NCBI RefSeq assembly: GCF_910585425.1
Contig: NZ_CAJUCP010000063.1
Coordinates: 1-32,110, forward strand
Reading direction: 5' to 3'
DNA length: 32,110 nt
DNA from: an uncultured Acetatifactor sp.
GTDB taxonomy: Bacteria; Bacillota; Clostridia; Lachnospirales; Lachnospiraceae
The notes below the pieces were generated by a model. The model saw only the letters and a program-made list of their open reading frames with translations. It did no database searches and was not told where the DNA came from. The stretch's first letter is position 1; each line of letters begins with the position of its first letter. This document shows, one piece after another, positions 24,699 through 32,110 of this stretch. The position numbers were made by a program, and so were the translations under genes.

Positions 24699-26115
24699 GA
24701 GAAACATGGCATTCCTGTTGAAGCTGGTTGCCGCGCTCTGCCTGTTGGCAGGGTATATCTATCATGTCCTGCCGCAGTATGAGAACGGCTACAATGCGTC
24801 CCTGATCGACAAGGTGGAGCGGCTGGAATCCATCGATGGGCCTAAAATCGTTTTGCTCGGGCATTCGAGCCTGGCATTTGGCATTGATTCCGAACGGATT
24901 GAGGAGGCTTTCGGCATGCCTGTCGTCAACATGGGGCTGCATGGCGGGAACGGAAATGCGTTCCATGAAGAGATGGCGAAATACAATGTTGAGCAAGGCG
25001 ATATTTATATTATATGTCACAGCGATTATGATGATGATAATGTGATTCAGGATGCCATGACAGCCTGGTCTTCTATAGAGAACCATTTGAATCTGTGGAA
25101 AATCCTGAGGGTTAATGATATAGGGACTATGGCGAAAGCGTTCCCGATATACTTAAAGCATTGCCTTGGGTATCATTCCGCCGGGACGGGAAATCAAGAT
25201 CCGGGAGGGCTGTATGCAAGAAGCGCGTTCAATGAATATGGCGATGTGGCCCTTTTGCGGGAGGGGAATCAGTATACATTCGAGGGAGAAGTCGTACCTC
25301 CCGGCATAGGGGACGCCGCTGTGGACAGGATAAATGAGCTGAATGGATATCTGACGAAGCGGGGAGCGACGCTGCTTGTGGCGGGATATCCTATAGGGAA
25401 TGGAAATGTAACGGCAGAAGCAGCGGAATTCGAAGCCTTTCAGGAACAGCTGGCGGACAGGCTGGATTGCCCGGTAATCAGCAACTATGCGGATTATATG
25501 TTTGACTATAGGTATTTCTACGATACAAATCTGCATCTGAATACAGAAGGGGTGGCTTTGAGGACAGGGCAGTTGATTTCGGATATAAAACGGTGGAAAT
25601 CCACGGGGACAGACGCTGATATGGATATGGATGAGTATACGGATATCATCGCGGACGACAATCTGCCGCATATTGACTATATGAACCAGTATCTGGATGC
25701 CCTGGGAAAAGCGCGGGACAGATACACGATCATTATCTCCGCCGGAGATGGTGCATCCGCCGCAATGAGCGAGGAACTGCGAAAAGGCTTTCAGGCCATA
25801 GGGCTATCTGCAGACTGGCCCCGGAGGGACGGGGATGGTTATGTGGCAGTTGTGGAACAGGGACAGTTGATTGCCGAGGAGTTTGGAGATGAAGAGCTGG
25901 AAGTATCCGGCACCTTCGACAGCGGCAGTATGGCATATTCCATTACAATCGGCCAACGGAATCAAGGTGGGGGCAGCTCGATTCTGCTAAATGGGCAGGA
26001 ATATTCAAGACATGCCGAAGGATTGAATTTTGTGGTCTACAGCAATGAGACGCATCGGATACTGGATGAAGTCGTTTTTTATACCTGCTCACCGGAATCG
26101 AAAGCGATGCGCTAG
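24664..26115 (+). CDS. SGNH-hydrolase-like membrane-anchored protein, partner of MBOAT
   Basis: About 483 residues with a basic N-terminus, one membrane helix (FLLKLVAALCLLAGYIYHV) and an extracellular part. Seen: an LLGHSSLAFGID motif with candidate nucleophile Ser68 or Ser69, and an FYDTNLHLNTEG motif with Asp287 and His291, as in DltD/AlgJ-like SGNH proteins. Such proteins take the acyl group from the MBOAT partner and place it on the polymer. The last 150 residues form a second domain with SILLNGQEYSRHAEGLNFVV, which resembles the ILEI-type domain found in some surface-glycan proteins; this is tentative. The frame extends back to ATG 24592; ATG 24664 is preferred because it gives a signal-anchor N-terminus and a modest overlap (35 bases), but ATG 24652 and 24706 are possible. 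Its stop lies 6 bases before the end of the convergent AraC gene. Confidence 0.75.
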   Translation: MNRRSSSTSNSKRNMAFLLKLVAALCLLAGYIYHVLPQYENGYNASLIDKVERLESIDGPKIVLLGHSSLAFGIDSERIEEAFGMPVVNMGLHGGNGNAFHEEMAKYNVEQGDIYIICHSDYDDDNVIQDAMTAWSSIENHLNLWKILRVNDIGTMAKAFPIYLKHCLGYHSAGTGNQDPGGLYARSAFNEYGDVALLREGNQYTFEGEVVPPGIGDAAVDRINELNGYLTKRGATLLVAGYPIGNGNVTAEAAEFEAFQEQLADRLDCPVISNYADYMFDYRYFYDTNLHLNTEGVALRTGQLISDIKRWKSTGTDADMDMDEYTDIIADDNLPHIDYMNQYLDALGKARDRYTIIISAGDGASAAMSEELRKGFQAIGLSADWPRRDGDGYVAVVEQGQLIAEEFGDEELEVSGTFDSGSMAYSITIGQRNQGGGSSILLNGQEYSRHAEGLNFVVYSNETHRILDEVVFYTCSPESKAMR

Positions 26116-26137
26116 ATATCGTCAGGTTTTCGATATC
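26115..26137 (+). other. Perfect inverted repeat at the convergent SGNH/AraC ends
   Basis: GATATCG (26115-26121) and CGATATC (26131-26137) form a 7-pair stem with a 9-base loop. It begins at the last base of the SGNH stop codon and runs into the last codons of the AraC gene. It may end transcription in both directions, but there is no good T-run on either side. Confidence 0.35.
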
Positions 26138-26901
26138 CTGCCGTAGCTCCCCGGGGCGCACCCATAGCAGAACTTAAAGGCGCGGGTGAAGTAGGCCTGG
26201 CTGCCAAAGCCGCATAGCTGCGCCACCTCCTTCACCTGCAGGGCCTCATTGCTCAGCAGATTCCTGGCCTTCTCCAGCCTGGCATGGAGGAGGTCTTTTT
26301 TGGGCGTGGAGGAGAAGAAGCTGCGGTAGTAGACATAGAACTGGCTTTTCTCCAGATTGGCCCTCTGGCAGAGGTGCTCTATGTCCCAGTCCTTTTCGCA
26401 CTGGGTGAGCATTTCCAGGCGCAGGGTCTGGAACAGGGGGTAGAGATGGACGGCTTCGTCTTTCTGCGCCGTCTCCTGGGTCAGACGGCGGCTGATGGAG
26501 AGGAACAGCAGGGTCATCAGGGCGTGGACGGCTTCCTCCCTGTGGGGAAGGCCGGAGAAGTGCTCCTGCTGCAGCCGGGAGATCAGGGAGTCGATCTGCA
26601 GGGCATTTTCCGGGTAGAAGACCGTGTTTTCCGGCATGGGGAAATCCAGGGCCGGATTCTCATCGGAAGAAAAGTGAAGATAGTTGTTGCGGAACCTGTG
26701 GACGGCCTGATAGTGCTGGGGCATGCCCAGGGTGTAGAGGATGCAGGCGTTCTCTTTCGTGATTATGATTTTATCGTCAAGATAGACCTTCATGGGGGAC
26801 TTGAACTGGAGGAAAAGGTAATCCCCGCTTCCCCCCGGTCGGAAAATCGTGTCAAAATCGTGGTTGGAACGGTTGTATTCGCAGAAATTCAGTCTGTACA
26901 T
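26122..26901 (-). CDS. AraC-family transcriptional regulator
   Basis: A 259-residue regulator with an N-terminal cupin-like sensing part (GDYLFLQFKSPMKVYLDDK, then GMPQHYQAVHRFRNNYLHF) and a C-terminal pair of helix-turn-helix motifs of the AraC type. The second motif includes LQVKEVAQLCGFGSQAYFTR, with the conserved FxRAFK-like continuation. The open frame extends to 26955, but ATG 26901 is chosen because GGAG lies six bases upstream. It is divergent from the GH51 gene across 351 bases, the usual layout of a sugar-responsive activator next to its target; arabinose-containing oligosaccharides are the likely signal, by inference. Its own promoter is visible at 27102-27131. Confidence 0.9.
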   Translation of the reverse strand: MYRLNFCEYNRSNHDFDTIFRPGGSGDYLFLQFKSPMKVYLDDKIIITKENACILYTLGMPQHYQAVHRFRNNYLHFSSDENPALDFPMPENTVFYPENALQIDSLISRLQQEHFSGLPHREEAVHALMTLLFLSISRRLTQETAQKDEAVHLYPLFQTLRLEMLTQCEKDWDIEHLCQRANLEKSQFYVYYRSFFSSTPKKDLLHARLEKARNLLSNEALQVKEVAQLCGFGSQAYFTRAFKFCYGCAPGSYGRISKT

Positions 26902-27252
26902 GGGATGCTCCTTATAGCTGGGGACGGCTGCATGGCAAAGCTGCCCGAATCGCATGCGGGAGGGGCAGCTGCCCGCGGGCTGTTTTGGGCCGGTGCCTCG
27001 GGGGATTTTGATCCGGAGGGCAGGGCATGGGAAGCCTGCTCTCCGGCGCAGGGCTTCACCGCCTGCCGCTTACGGTCAGCCTGTCCTCCGGGGATAAGCT
27101 TAGCATATCACATGACCGGAAGAAAAGTCAAATACAACGGAAAAAAGGCGATGGAATATCCGGGGGAACAGGTTTATGATAAAAGCATCAAACTACGACA
27201 GCGCCGGAGGAGCGAAAGGCGAAAGGACGGCGCGGAAGCGAGGTACAGGAAA
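26902..27252. other. Divergent regulatory region, AraC regulator / GH51
   Basis: This 351-base gap carries the AraC promoter on the - strand and a TAAGCTTA palindrome at 27095-27102 near its expected start point, a possible operator. For the + strand GH51 gene, a TATGAT at 27175-27180 could be a -10 box but has no good -35, consistent with an activator-dependent promoter. I see no gene in it; the open frame crossing it on the + strand is only the upstream extension of the GH51 frame. Confidence 0.5.
27102..27131 (-). promoter_or_regulatory. Promoter of the AraC regulator gene
   Basis: Read on the - strand: TTGACT (27131-27126), 18 bases, TATGCT (27107-27102). Transcription would start near 27095 and leave a leader of almost 200 bases before the ATG at 26901, long enough for further control. 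Confidence 0.6.
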
Positions 27253-28752
27253 ATGAAAAAGGCAGAGATTATTGTAGACAAGTATTATCTCACGGGGGCG
27301 GTGGACAAGAGGATCTTCGGATCCTTCATCGAGCATCTGGGGCGGGCCGTGTATGAGGGCATCTACCAGGAGGACAGCCCCTTCGCGGACGAGCAGGGGA
27401 TGAGGAAGGACGTGCTGGAGCTGGTGAGGGAGCTTCAGGTGCCCATCGTGCGGTATCCCGGCGGGAATTTCGTCTCCGGCTACCACTGGGAGGACGGCGT
27501 GGGGCCCAAGGAGCAGCGGCCTGCAAAGGTGGACCTGGCCTGGCATGTGATCGAGTCCAACCAGTTCGGGCTGAACGAGTTCGCGGACTGGGCGAAGAAG
27601 GCCGGGGCAGAGATTATGATGGCCGTGAACCTGGGGACCAGGGGACCCGAGGAGGCCAAGGATCTGTTGGAGTACTGTAACTTCAAAAAGGGCAGCTACT
27701 ATAGCGATTTAAGAAGGAAGCACGGTTATGAGGAGCCCCACGGCATCAAGCTCTGGTGCATGGGCAACGAGATGGACGGCCCCTGGCAGATGGGGCACAA
27801 GACGGCGAAGGAGTACGGCCGGGCCGCTGCGGAGACCAGCAGGCTGATGAAGTTCATGGATCCGGACATCGAGACGGTGGCATGCGGCAGCTCCGCCCTT
27901 GGCATGGATACCTTCGGCTACTGGGAGGATGAGGTCCTGAGCGAATGCTATGACCAGGTGGACTATCTCTCCCTCCATCAATATTACGGGAACAGGGACA
28001 ATGATACGCCGGAATTTCTGGCAAATTCCAAGGGCATGGACGAGTTCATCAGCTCCGTCCTGTCCATCGCGGACTGCGTGAAGGCCAGGAAGCGCAGCAA
28101 GAAGCAGATCAACCTGTCCTTTGACGAGTGGAATGTGTGGTATCACAGCAACGAGGCGGACGAGAAGCTGGAGAAGTGGGTGCAGGCCCCCCATCAGCTG
28201 GAGGACGTGTACAATTTCGAGGATGCGCTGCTGGTGGGCAGCATGCTGATCACTATGCTGCGCCATGCGGACAGGGTGAAGGTTGCCTGCCTGGCCCAGT
28301 TGGTGAACGTTATCGCGCCCATCATGACCTCGGACACCGGGGCCTGGAGGCAGACGATTTTCTATCCCTATCTGCATGCCAGCGTGTACGGCAGGGGGAC
28401 AGTGCTGAACACCCTGGTGAAAGCGCCCTTCTATGAGAGCAGAAATTATGGCGAGGTCTCCTTCCTGGACAGCGTCTGCGTCTGGAATGAGGAGGATGGG
28501 GAGCTGACCATCTTCGCGGTGAACAAGGACCTGGAGGAGGATCTGGAGGTGAGCTGCGATTTGAGGCAGTTTGCTAACTACAAAGTCGTAGAACATATCG
28601 TCCTGACCAATGACGACATGAAGGCTGTCAACACGGAGGACGCCCCTCAGTGCGTGGTGCCTGTGGCAGGGAACGCCTCCCGCCTGGAGGACGGAAGGTT
28701 CACCACCGTGTTCGGAAAGCATAGCTGGAATGTGGTGAGATTGAAGAAGTAA
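27253..28752 (+). CDS. Alpha-L-arabinofuranosidase, GH51
   Basis: This enzyme removes alpha-L-arabinofuranose side groups from arabinan, arabinoxylan or their oligosaccharides by a retaining mechanism. Seen: a 499-residue GH51 protein with FGSFIEHLGRAVYEGIY at the N-terminus, RYPGGNFVSGYHWEDGVGP, the acid/base Glu173 in CMGNEMDGPW, and the nucleophile Glu292 in LSFDEWNVWY. A C-terminal beta-sandwich ends in KHSWNVVRLKK. No signal peptide, so it should work inside the cell on imported oligosaccharides. ATG 27253 gives the normal family length, although the frame is open far upstream. The gene is probably controlled by the divergent AraC regulator and co-transcribed with the GH43-like gene 86 bases downstream. 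Confidence 0.92.
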   Translation: MKKAEIIVDKYYLTGAVDKRIFGSFIEHLGRAVYEGIYQEDSPFADEQGMRKDVLELVRELQVPIVRYPGGNFVSGYHWEDGVGPKEQRPAKVDLAWHVIESNQFGLNEFADWAKKAGAEIMMAVNLGTRGPEEAKDLLEYCNFKKGSYYSDLRRKHGYEEPHGIKLWCMGNEMDGPWQMGHKTAKEYGRAAAETSRLMKFMDPDIETVACGSSALGMDTFGYWEDEVLSECYDQVDYLSLHQYYGNRDNDTPEFLANSKGMDEFISSVLSIADCVKARKRSKKQINLSFDEWNVWYHSNEADEKLEKWVQAPHQLEDVYNFEDALLVGSMLITMLRHADRVKVACLAQLVNVIAPIMTSDTGAWRQTIFYPYLHASVYGRGTVLNTLVKAPFYESRNYGEVSFLDSVCVWNEEDGELTIFAVNKDLEEDLEVSCDLRQFANYKVVEHIVLTNDDMKAVNTEDAPQCVVPVAGNASRLEDGRFTTVFGKHSWNVVRLKK

Positions 28753-28838
28753 ATCTGGAAGCAGGGGCCGCATGCAGCAGTATGGGCAGAATGCGGGAGT
28801 GCAGACAACGCAGAGGAAAAGGGGTAAGGAGGAGCGGG

Positions 28839-29777
28839 ATGCAGGCATATTTATTCGTGCATTTCAGGGAAAAGGCAACGCCTGACGGAGAACAGGTATA
28901 CTTCGGTCTCAGCAGGGACGGATACCACTGGGAGGCGGTAAACGGCGGTGCGCCGGTGCTTTGGGCCTATTACGGGGATAAGGGCGTCCGGGATTTTACG
29001 ATTATCCGATGTGAGGAGAACGGGAAATTCTATATCATTGCCACGGATTTGAGCCTGGCCTACGGCATGCGCAATCAATATCGCCATTCCTGGGACGAAA
29101 TCGGCCGAAACGGCAGCAAATGCCTGGCCCTGTGGGAATCCGACGATCTCACGGACTGGACGGAGCAGCGGCTGGTCAGGGTAGGAAACGAGGACTTCGG
29201 ATGCCTCTGGGCGCCGGACATCATCTGCGACAGGGAGCAGGGGGACTATGTGCTGCACTGGTCTTCCTCCCACTGCGCCAACGGCTATGGCCCCAAGGGA
29301 ATCTATTACAGCAGGACAAAGGATTTCCAGAGCTTTACGGAGCCGAAGGTCCTGTACCGAAAGAAAGACGGCGGGGTAATCGATTCCGCAATCTATGAGG
29401 AGGACGGCCGCTACTATCTCTTCGTGAAGAGCGAAGCGAACCCGGCCAAGATTATCCTCCTGGCCGCAGACCATGTCACAGGCCCCTATGAAAGGGTGGA
29501 AAGCTTTGACCGGAGCATGGAAACCGTGGAGAGCGGGCTGTACGAGGCGCCTACTGCCGTGCGGCTGGAGGACGGGAAGTGGTGCCTGTTCCTGGATTAT
29601 TACGGCGTGCCCGGGGAGGGGCAGGGCTATGTGCCCTTCGTGGCAGAGTCCTTGAAGTCCGGGGAATTCGTCCGTTCGGACAGGGCGTTCTCCTTCCCCT
29701 ATGGCTTCAAGCACGGCACGATTCTGACCATCACCATGGAGGAATATGAGCGGATAAAAGAGCATAGCTGGAGATAG
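28839..29777 (+). CDS. GH43-like five-bladed beta-propeller glycosidase
   Basis: A 312-residue protein of the GH43 type, which includes arabinofuranosidases and xylosidases. Seen: blade repeats such as QAYLFVHFREKATPDGEQVY and VYFGLSRDGYHWEAVNGG, a GVRDFTIIRCEENGKFYIIA segment with a candidate catalytic Asp, and LWAPDIICDREQGDYVLHW. A YEAPTAVRLEDGKW segment carries the likely general-acid Glu. No signal peptide. ATG 28839 follows AAGGAGGAGCGGG and is preferred to the upstream in-frame ATG at 28782. It lies just after the GH51 gene on the same strand, which supports a joint role in breaking arabinose-containing oligosaccharides. The exact substrate is not readable from sequence. A strong terminator follows. 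Confidence 0.78.
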   Translation: MQAYLFVHFREKATPDGEQVYFGLSRDGYHWEAVNGGAPVLWAYYGDKGVRDFTIIRCEENGKFYIIATDLSLAYGMRNQYRHSWDEIGRNGSKCLALWESDDLTDWTEQRLVRVGNEDFGCLWAPDIICDREQGDYVLHWSSSHCANGYGPKGIYYSRTKDFQSFTEPKVLYRKKDGGVIDSAIYEEDGRYYLFVKSEANPAKIILLAADHVTGPYERVESFDRSMETVESGLYEAPTAVRLEDGKWCLFLDYYGVPGEGQGYVPFVAESLKSGEFVRSDRAFSFPYGFKHGTILTITMEEYERIKEHSWR

Positions 29778-29817
29778 GCCCATTGGGGTACCAAAAGGAC
29801 GGAACATAAAAAGGGAA

Positions 29818-29876
29818 TCCCGCCGGGATTCAGGTATGGAAAATGCCTGATTCCGGCGGGAATTCTTATTTCTTCG
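29818..29876. terminator. Bidirectional intrinsic terminator
   Basis: TCCCGCCGG (29818-29826) pairs with CCGGCGGGA (29853-29861), extended inward by TCAGG (29830-29834) with CCTGA (29846-29850). The + strand continues with a T-rich tract (AATTCTTATTTCTT), and the - strand with CCCTTTTTATG. It lies between the convergent GH43-like and GH129-like genes and can serve both. Confidence 0.85.
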
Positions 29877-29882
29877 ACAGCA

Positions 29883-31781
29883 TCACCCCTGGCAGATCTC
29901 ATAGCTGAGCGCATCCAGATCTACCCGCACTGTGGTGCCGTCGCTGAACAGGGTCTCCTGCTTTGAACCGTCCGGTGTGAGCAGCTTATGGGATACCATC
30001 TCACAGGCGGCGATCCGCTCATGGAGATCGGCTACCACCCTGCACCGGTCATAGGCCTCCCGCTCGGTGAAGGTAAACTCCGGCTGGAAGGAACCGTCAA
30101 TGCCCGGATAAGCGCCGTCCCGGATCAGGTAGGGCGCGCCGCCGTTCAACAGGGCGTAGAGCATGTAGTCGTTGTGCGCGTCCATCTTCTCCATCATCCA
30201 GGGGATGATGACGCAGTCGTGGTATACCAGGTTGAACAGGGGCACGGGGATGCCCTTCCGGGGCGTGCCGGGCTTGCACATCTGGAACTGATAGGGCGCG
30301 TAGTGGCAGAACACCAGGCTCTTCATGCTCCAGTCGGAGACCTCCTCGGAGCTGGGGAGGATCCCCTGGGAGAGGAGGTACTCGAAGCACTGCCCCCGGA
30401 AATCCAGACAGTCCCTGCGGCTCATGTAGTGCATGGGATTGGCGCATTCATCCGGCTCATTGCAGGTGAAGACATCCAGGTAGGCGCAGTCCAGGCTGAT
30501 ATCATGCTCCGCCAACTGGCGGAAATTGCGCTTTACATAATAGGGGGCCTGGGTGGCGCAGAGGTATGTCTGATGCCCGCCTGCCCAGTTGGCGTGCTCC
30601 GGAATGGTGCCGTCCGTCTGGAGGCAGCCGAAGGAGGCATCGAAGGTCTTCCCATCGAAATAGTAGTCCCGGTACTGATCGTGGATGCCGAAGAGATATC
30701 CGCAGTCGTGGAGGGTATCCGCCAGCTCCTTCATGCCATCCCAGCCGCCGGCCTCCTCACAGGGGGGCAGATAGTCGGGATGCTGGTTGTCGTATCCCGG
30801 GTCTCCCCAGCCGTCCAGGTGCAGGTAGAGCTTCTCGAAGCCCTGGGCCCGGAGGGCTTTGATCTCCTCTGTCCGTGTCCGGAAGGGCACCACGCGGTCG
30901 TACTTGCCGGGATGCTCCGCGTCGTACATGGAGGATTCCGGACAGACATGATTCTTGATTCCCCGATGGAGGAAGAGGCTTCCGATCAGCCGGTCCACCC
31001 CGGGGGCCTTCGCCGCCTTTTCCTTCAGGCTGCAGAACAGGCCCTTTTCCTTCACATAGCTGCGGTACACCTTGCAGACATCATTGTAGTCGCAATCGCT
31101 CAGCAGCGTGTAGCGCATGACCCTGCGGTAGCGCATCTTCCCCAGGCTGGCCCCCCAGCGCACCCCGGCTTTCGTGTAGGGCCCTCCGGCGGGATGCTCC
31201 GCGTAGAAGGCGCTGTCCCAGGGCTGCTCGCAGATGGCGATGTACCCTTCTCCGGCCTTCACCTGGCCGAACCAGGGCATGTAACTGGCGGCGGAGCACA
31301 GGGAGCCGCCGAAGGGGAGCTTCCCCAGCTCTGTCTCCCAGGTATTGGGGATCAGGAGCCCCTGATGGTAGTTCAGCAGGGTGTACCAGTCCTCCCTCCC
31401 CTCCCGGAAGGCCATGGGCCCGGGCCATGTGACGGACTGGATGCCGGTCCCCTCTTCCTGCAGGGGGATCCACTCGAAGAACACGTCCCCCGTGGACCCC
31501 TCGATCCATACATAGGTGCAAAAGCTCAAGCCGGGCACGGACGCGTCCCCATCCGCGGCAAAGCCCTCATACCGGGAGAGGATTCCCTTCCCCAGGCCTG
31601 TCTGGCGCACCTCGTGGGAGACGGAAGCCGCGTCCCGGAAGGGAATCTCCTTCTGCGCCGTGCTGAATACAGGTATGTAGTCTGAATCCCAGCTCCAATC
31701 CGTTCCGTTCCGGGTCATGGAGACATGCAGATTGGCTTCGTCAAAGCGCAGTTCAGTCCCCGCAAGCGTGATTTGAATCAT
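29883..31781 (-). CDS. GH129-like glycosidase, probable alpha-N-acetylgalactosaminidase
   Basis: A 632-residue protein that resembles GH129, the family of the Bifidobacterium bifidum enzyme that removes alpha-GalNAc from Ser/Thr (Tn antigen of mucin). Seen: an N-terminal beta-sandwich-like part, then a barrel with YLHLDGWGDPGYDNQHPD, CAYLDVFTCNEPDECANP and SSEEVSDWS. From memory, the bifidobacterial enzyme uses an Asp near 435 and a Glu near 478, with a further Asp near 330. Asp436, Glu479 and Asp331 here fall at matching places and spacing. No signal peptide, so it should be intracellular like that enzyme. ATG 31781 follows AAGGAGATCAAC, an ideal ribosome site, and a promoter lies 100 bases upstream. 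A related uncharacterised glycosidase family would be the alternative. Confidence 0.65.
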   Translation of the reverse strand: MIQITLAGTELRFDEANLHVSMTRNGTDWSWDSDYIPVFSTAQKEIPFRDAASVSHEVRQTGLGKGILSRYEGFAADGDASVPGLSFCTYVWIEGSTGDVFFEWIPLQEEGTGIQSVTWPGPMAFREGREDWYTLLNYHQGLLIPNTWETELGKLPFGGSLCSAASYMPWFGQVKAGEGYIAICEQPWDSAFYAEHPAGGPYTKAGVRWGASLGKMRYRRVMRYTLLSDCDYNDVCKVYRSYVKEKGLFCSLKEKAAKAPGVDRLIGSLFLHRGIKNHVCPESSMYDAEHPGKYDRVVPFRTRTEEIKALRAQGFEKLYLHLDGWGDPGYDNQHPDYLPPCEEAGGWDGMKELADTLHDCGYLFGIHDQYRDYYFDGKTFDASFGCLQTDGTIPEHANWAGGHQTYLCATQAPYYVKRNFRQLAEHDISLDCAYLDVFTCNEPDECANPMHYMSRRDCLDFRGQCFEYLLSQGILPSSEEVSDWSMKSLVFCHYAPYQFQMCKPGTPRKGIPVPLFNLVYHDCVIIPWMMEKMDAHNDYMLYALLNGGAPYLIRDGAYPGIDGSFQPEFTFTEREAYDRCRVVADLHERIAACEMVSHKLLTPDGSKQETLFSDGTTVRVDLDALSYEICQG

Positions 31782-31883
31782 GTTGATCTCCTTTCCGTTT
31801 TGCTGGATATACTCCCGAGCGATGAAATCTGCCGCAAAGTCCCCGCCAGCCTTCGCCCGCGAGTCGGGTTAAAACATAGTTTG

Positions 31884-31911
31884 ATTATAGCAGATTCCCC
31901 GTCATTTTCAA
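31884..31911 (-). promoter_or_regulatory. Promoter of the GH129-like gene
   Basis: Read on the - strand: TTGAAA (31911-31906), 16 bases, perfect TATAAT (31889-31884). It leaves a leader of about 95 bases before the ATG at 31781. No clear operator is recognised. Confidence 0.75.
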
Positions 31912-31981
31912 GCTGTTTGCAGATATTCAGCCCCGCGGTAACGGCAGTCCTCCTTTTATGAGCCCTTTGCGCAATTTATGG

Positions 31982-32010
31982 TTGTCTCCTTATTTTGGGT
32001 ATCGTATAAT
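31982..32010 (+). promoter_or_regulatory. Promoter of the gene starting at 32048
   Basis: TTGTCT (31982-31987), 17 bases, perfect TATAAT (32005-32010). The expected start point near 32017 leaves a short leader of about 30 bases with an AGGGAGG ribosome site before the ATG at 32048. Together with the - strand promoter at 31884-31911 it makes this gap a divergent promoter region. Confidence 0.75.
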
Positions 32011-32047
32011 AGAGAAACAGGACAGCGAAAGGACAGGGAGGCGGCAA

Positions 32048-32110
32048 ATGGGAAACGGGAGTTTGACACCTGAGCATTTAGAAATAACTCACAAAGCCAG
32101 TAATGGCTTA
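32048..32110 (+). CDS. Start of an unidentified gene, cut by the window edge
   Basis: ATG 32048, preceded by AGGGAGG and a good promoter, opens a frame that runs to the edge of the window. The first 21 residues begin MGNGSLTPEHLEITHKAS and give no recognisable motif; there is no signal peptide so far. It is divergent from the GH129-like gene, so it might be a regulator, but nothing in the visible part shows that. Confidence 0.6.
   Translation, partial: MGNGSLTPEHLEITHKASNGL

Noticed and set aside
26284..27252. Long N-terminal extension of the GH51 frame
   Set aside because: It is antisense to the AraC gene and crosses its promoter; the GH51 family start is at 27253.
29988..31685. 565-residue frame on the + strand opposite the GH129-like gene
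   Set aside because: Mirror frame of a GC-rich gene; low-complexity Val/Leu/Gly/Ala sequence with no family signal, and the - strand gene has a promoter, ribosome site and motifs.

Overview
The window looks like a chromosomal stretch from a moderately GC-rich gut Clostridium, most likely a Lachnospiraceae. The basis is dense Shine-Dalgarno sites, many GTG/TTG starts, Firmicutes-type accessory Sec genes and gut glycan-degrading genes. The taxon is inferred; there is no rRNA or marker gene to fix it.

Region 1 (1-20079, all + strand) is an accessory Sec (aSec) and serine-rich repeat glycoprotein (SRRP) island. It opens inside the C-terminal half of an SRRP with no visible LPXTG motif. An overlooked 48-residue one-helix membrane protein follows, then secY2, asp1, asp2, asp3 and secA2. 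After these comes a glycosylation block: four GtfA-like glycosyltransferases, one Gtf3-like transferase and three GtfB-like co-subunits, in the order A1-A2-Gtf3-A3-B1-B2-A4-B3. Most genes overlap or nearly touch, so it reads as one long operon. Two perfect or near-perfect RNA hairpins sit in its intergenic gaps (before secY2 and before asp1). A nested hairpin with a T-run closes the block at about 20128-20200. Expected logic: GtfA/GtfB pairs start O-glycosylation of Ser/Thr in the SRRP inside the cell, Gtf3 extends the sugar, Asp2 probably acetylates it, and SecA2/SecY2 with Asp1-3 export the glycoprotein.

Region 2 (20199-26115) holds a cytoplasmic-looking S8 subtilase (- strand) and, from a clear sigma-A-type promoter, a ThuA-like protein. 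An MBOAT acyltransferase and an SGNH-hydrolase-like membrane protein follow, which together look like a cell-surface O-acylation module.

Region 3 (26122-32110) is a carbohydrate-use region. An AraC-type regulator is divergent from a GH51 alpha-L-arabinofuranosidase and a GH43-like glycosidase. A GH129-like alpha-N-acetylgalactosaminidase converges on these across a bidirectional terminator. A truncated gene with its own promoter starts at 32048.

The points most worth a second look are the expanded GtfA/GtfB set, an AT-rich segment whose left edge falls inside gtfA1, the tiny membrane protein and hairpin between the SRRP and secY2, and the closeness of enzymes that may build, acetylate and remove Ser/Thr-linked sugars.
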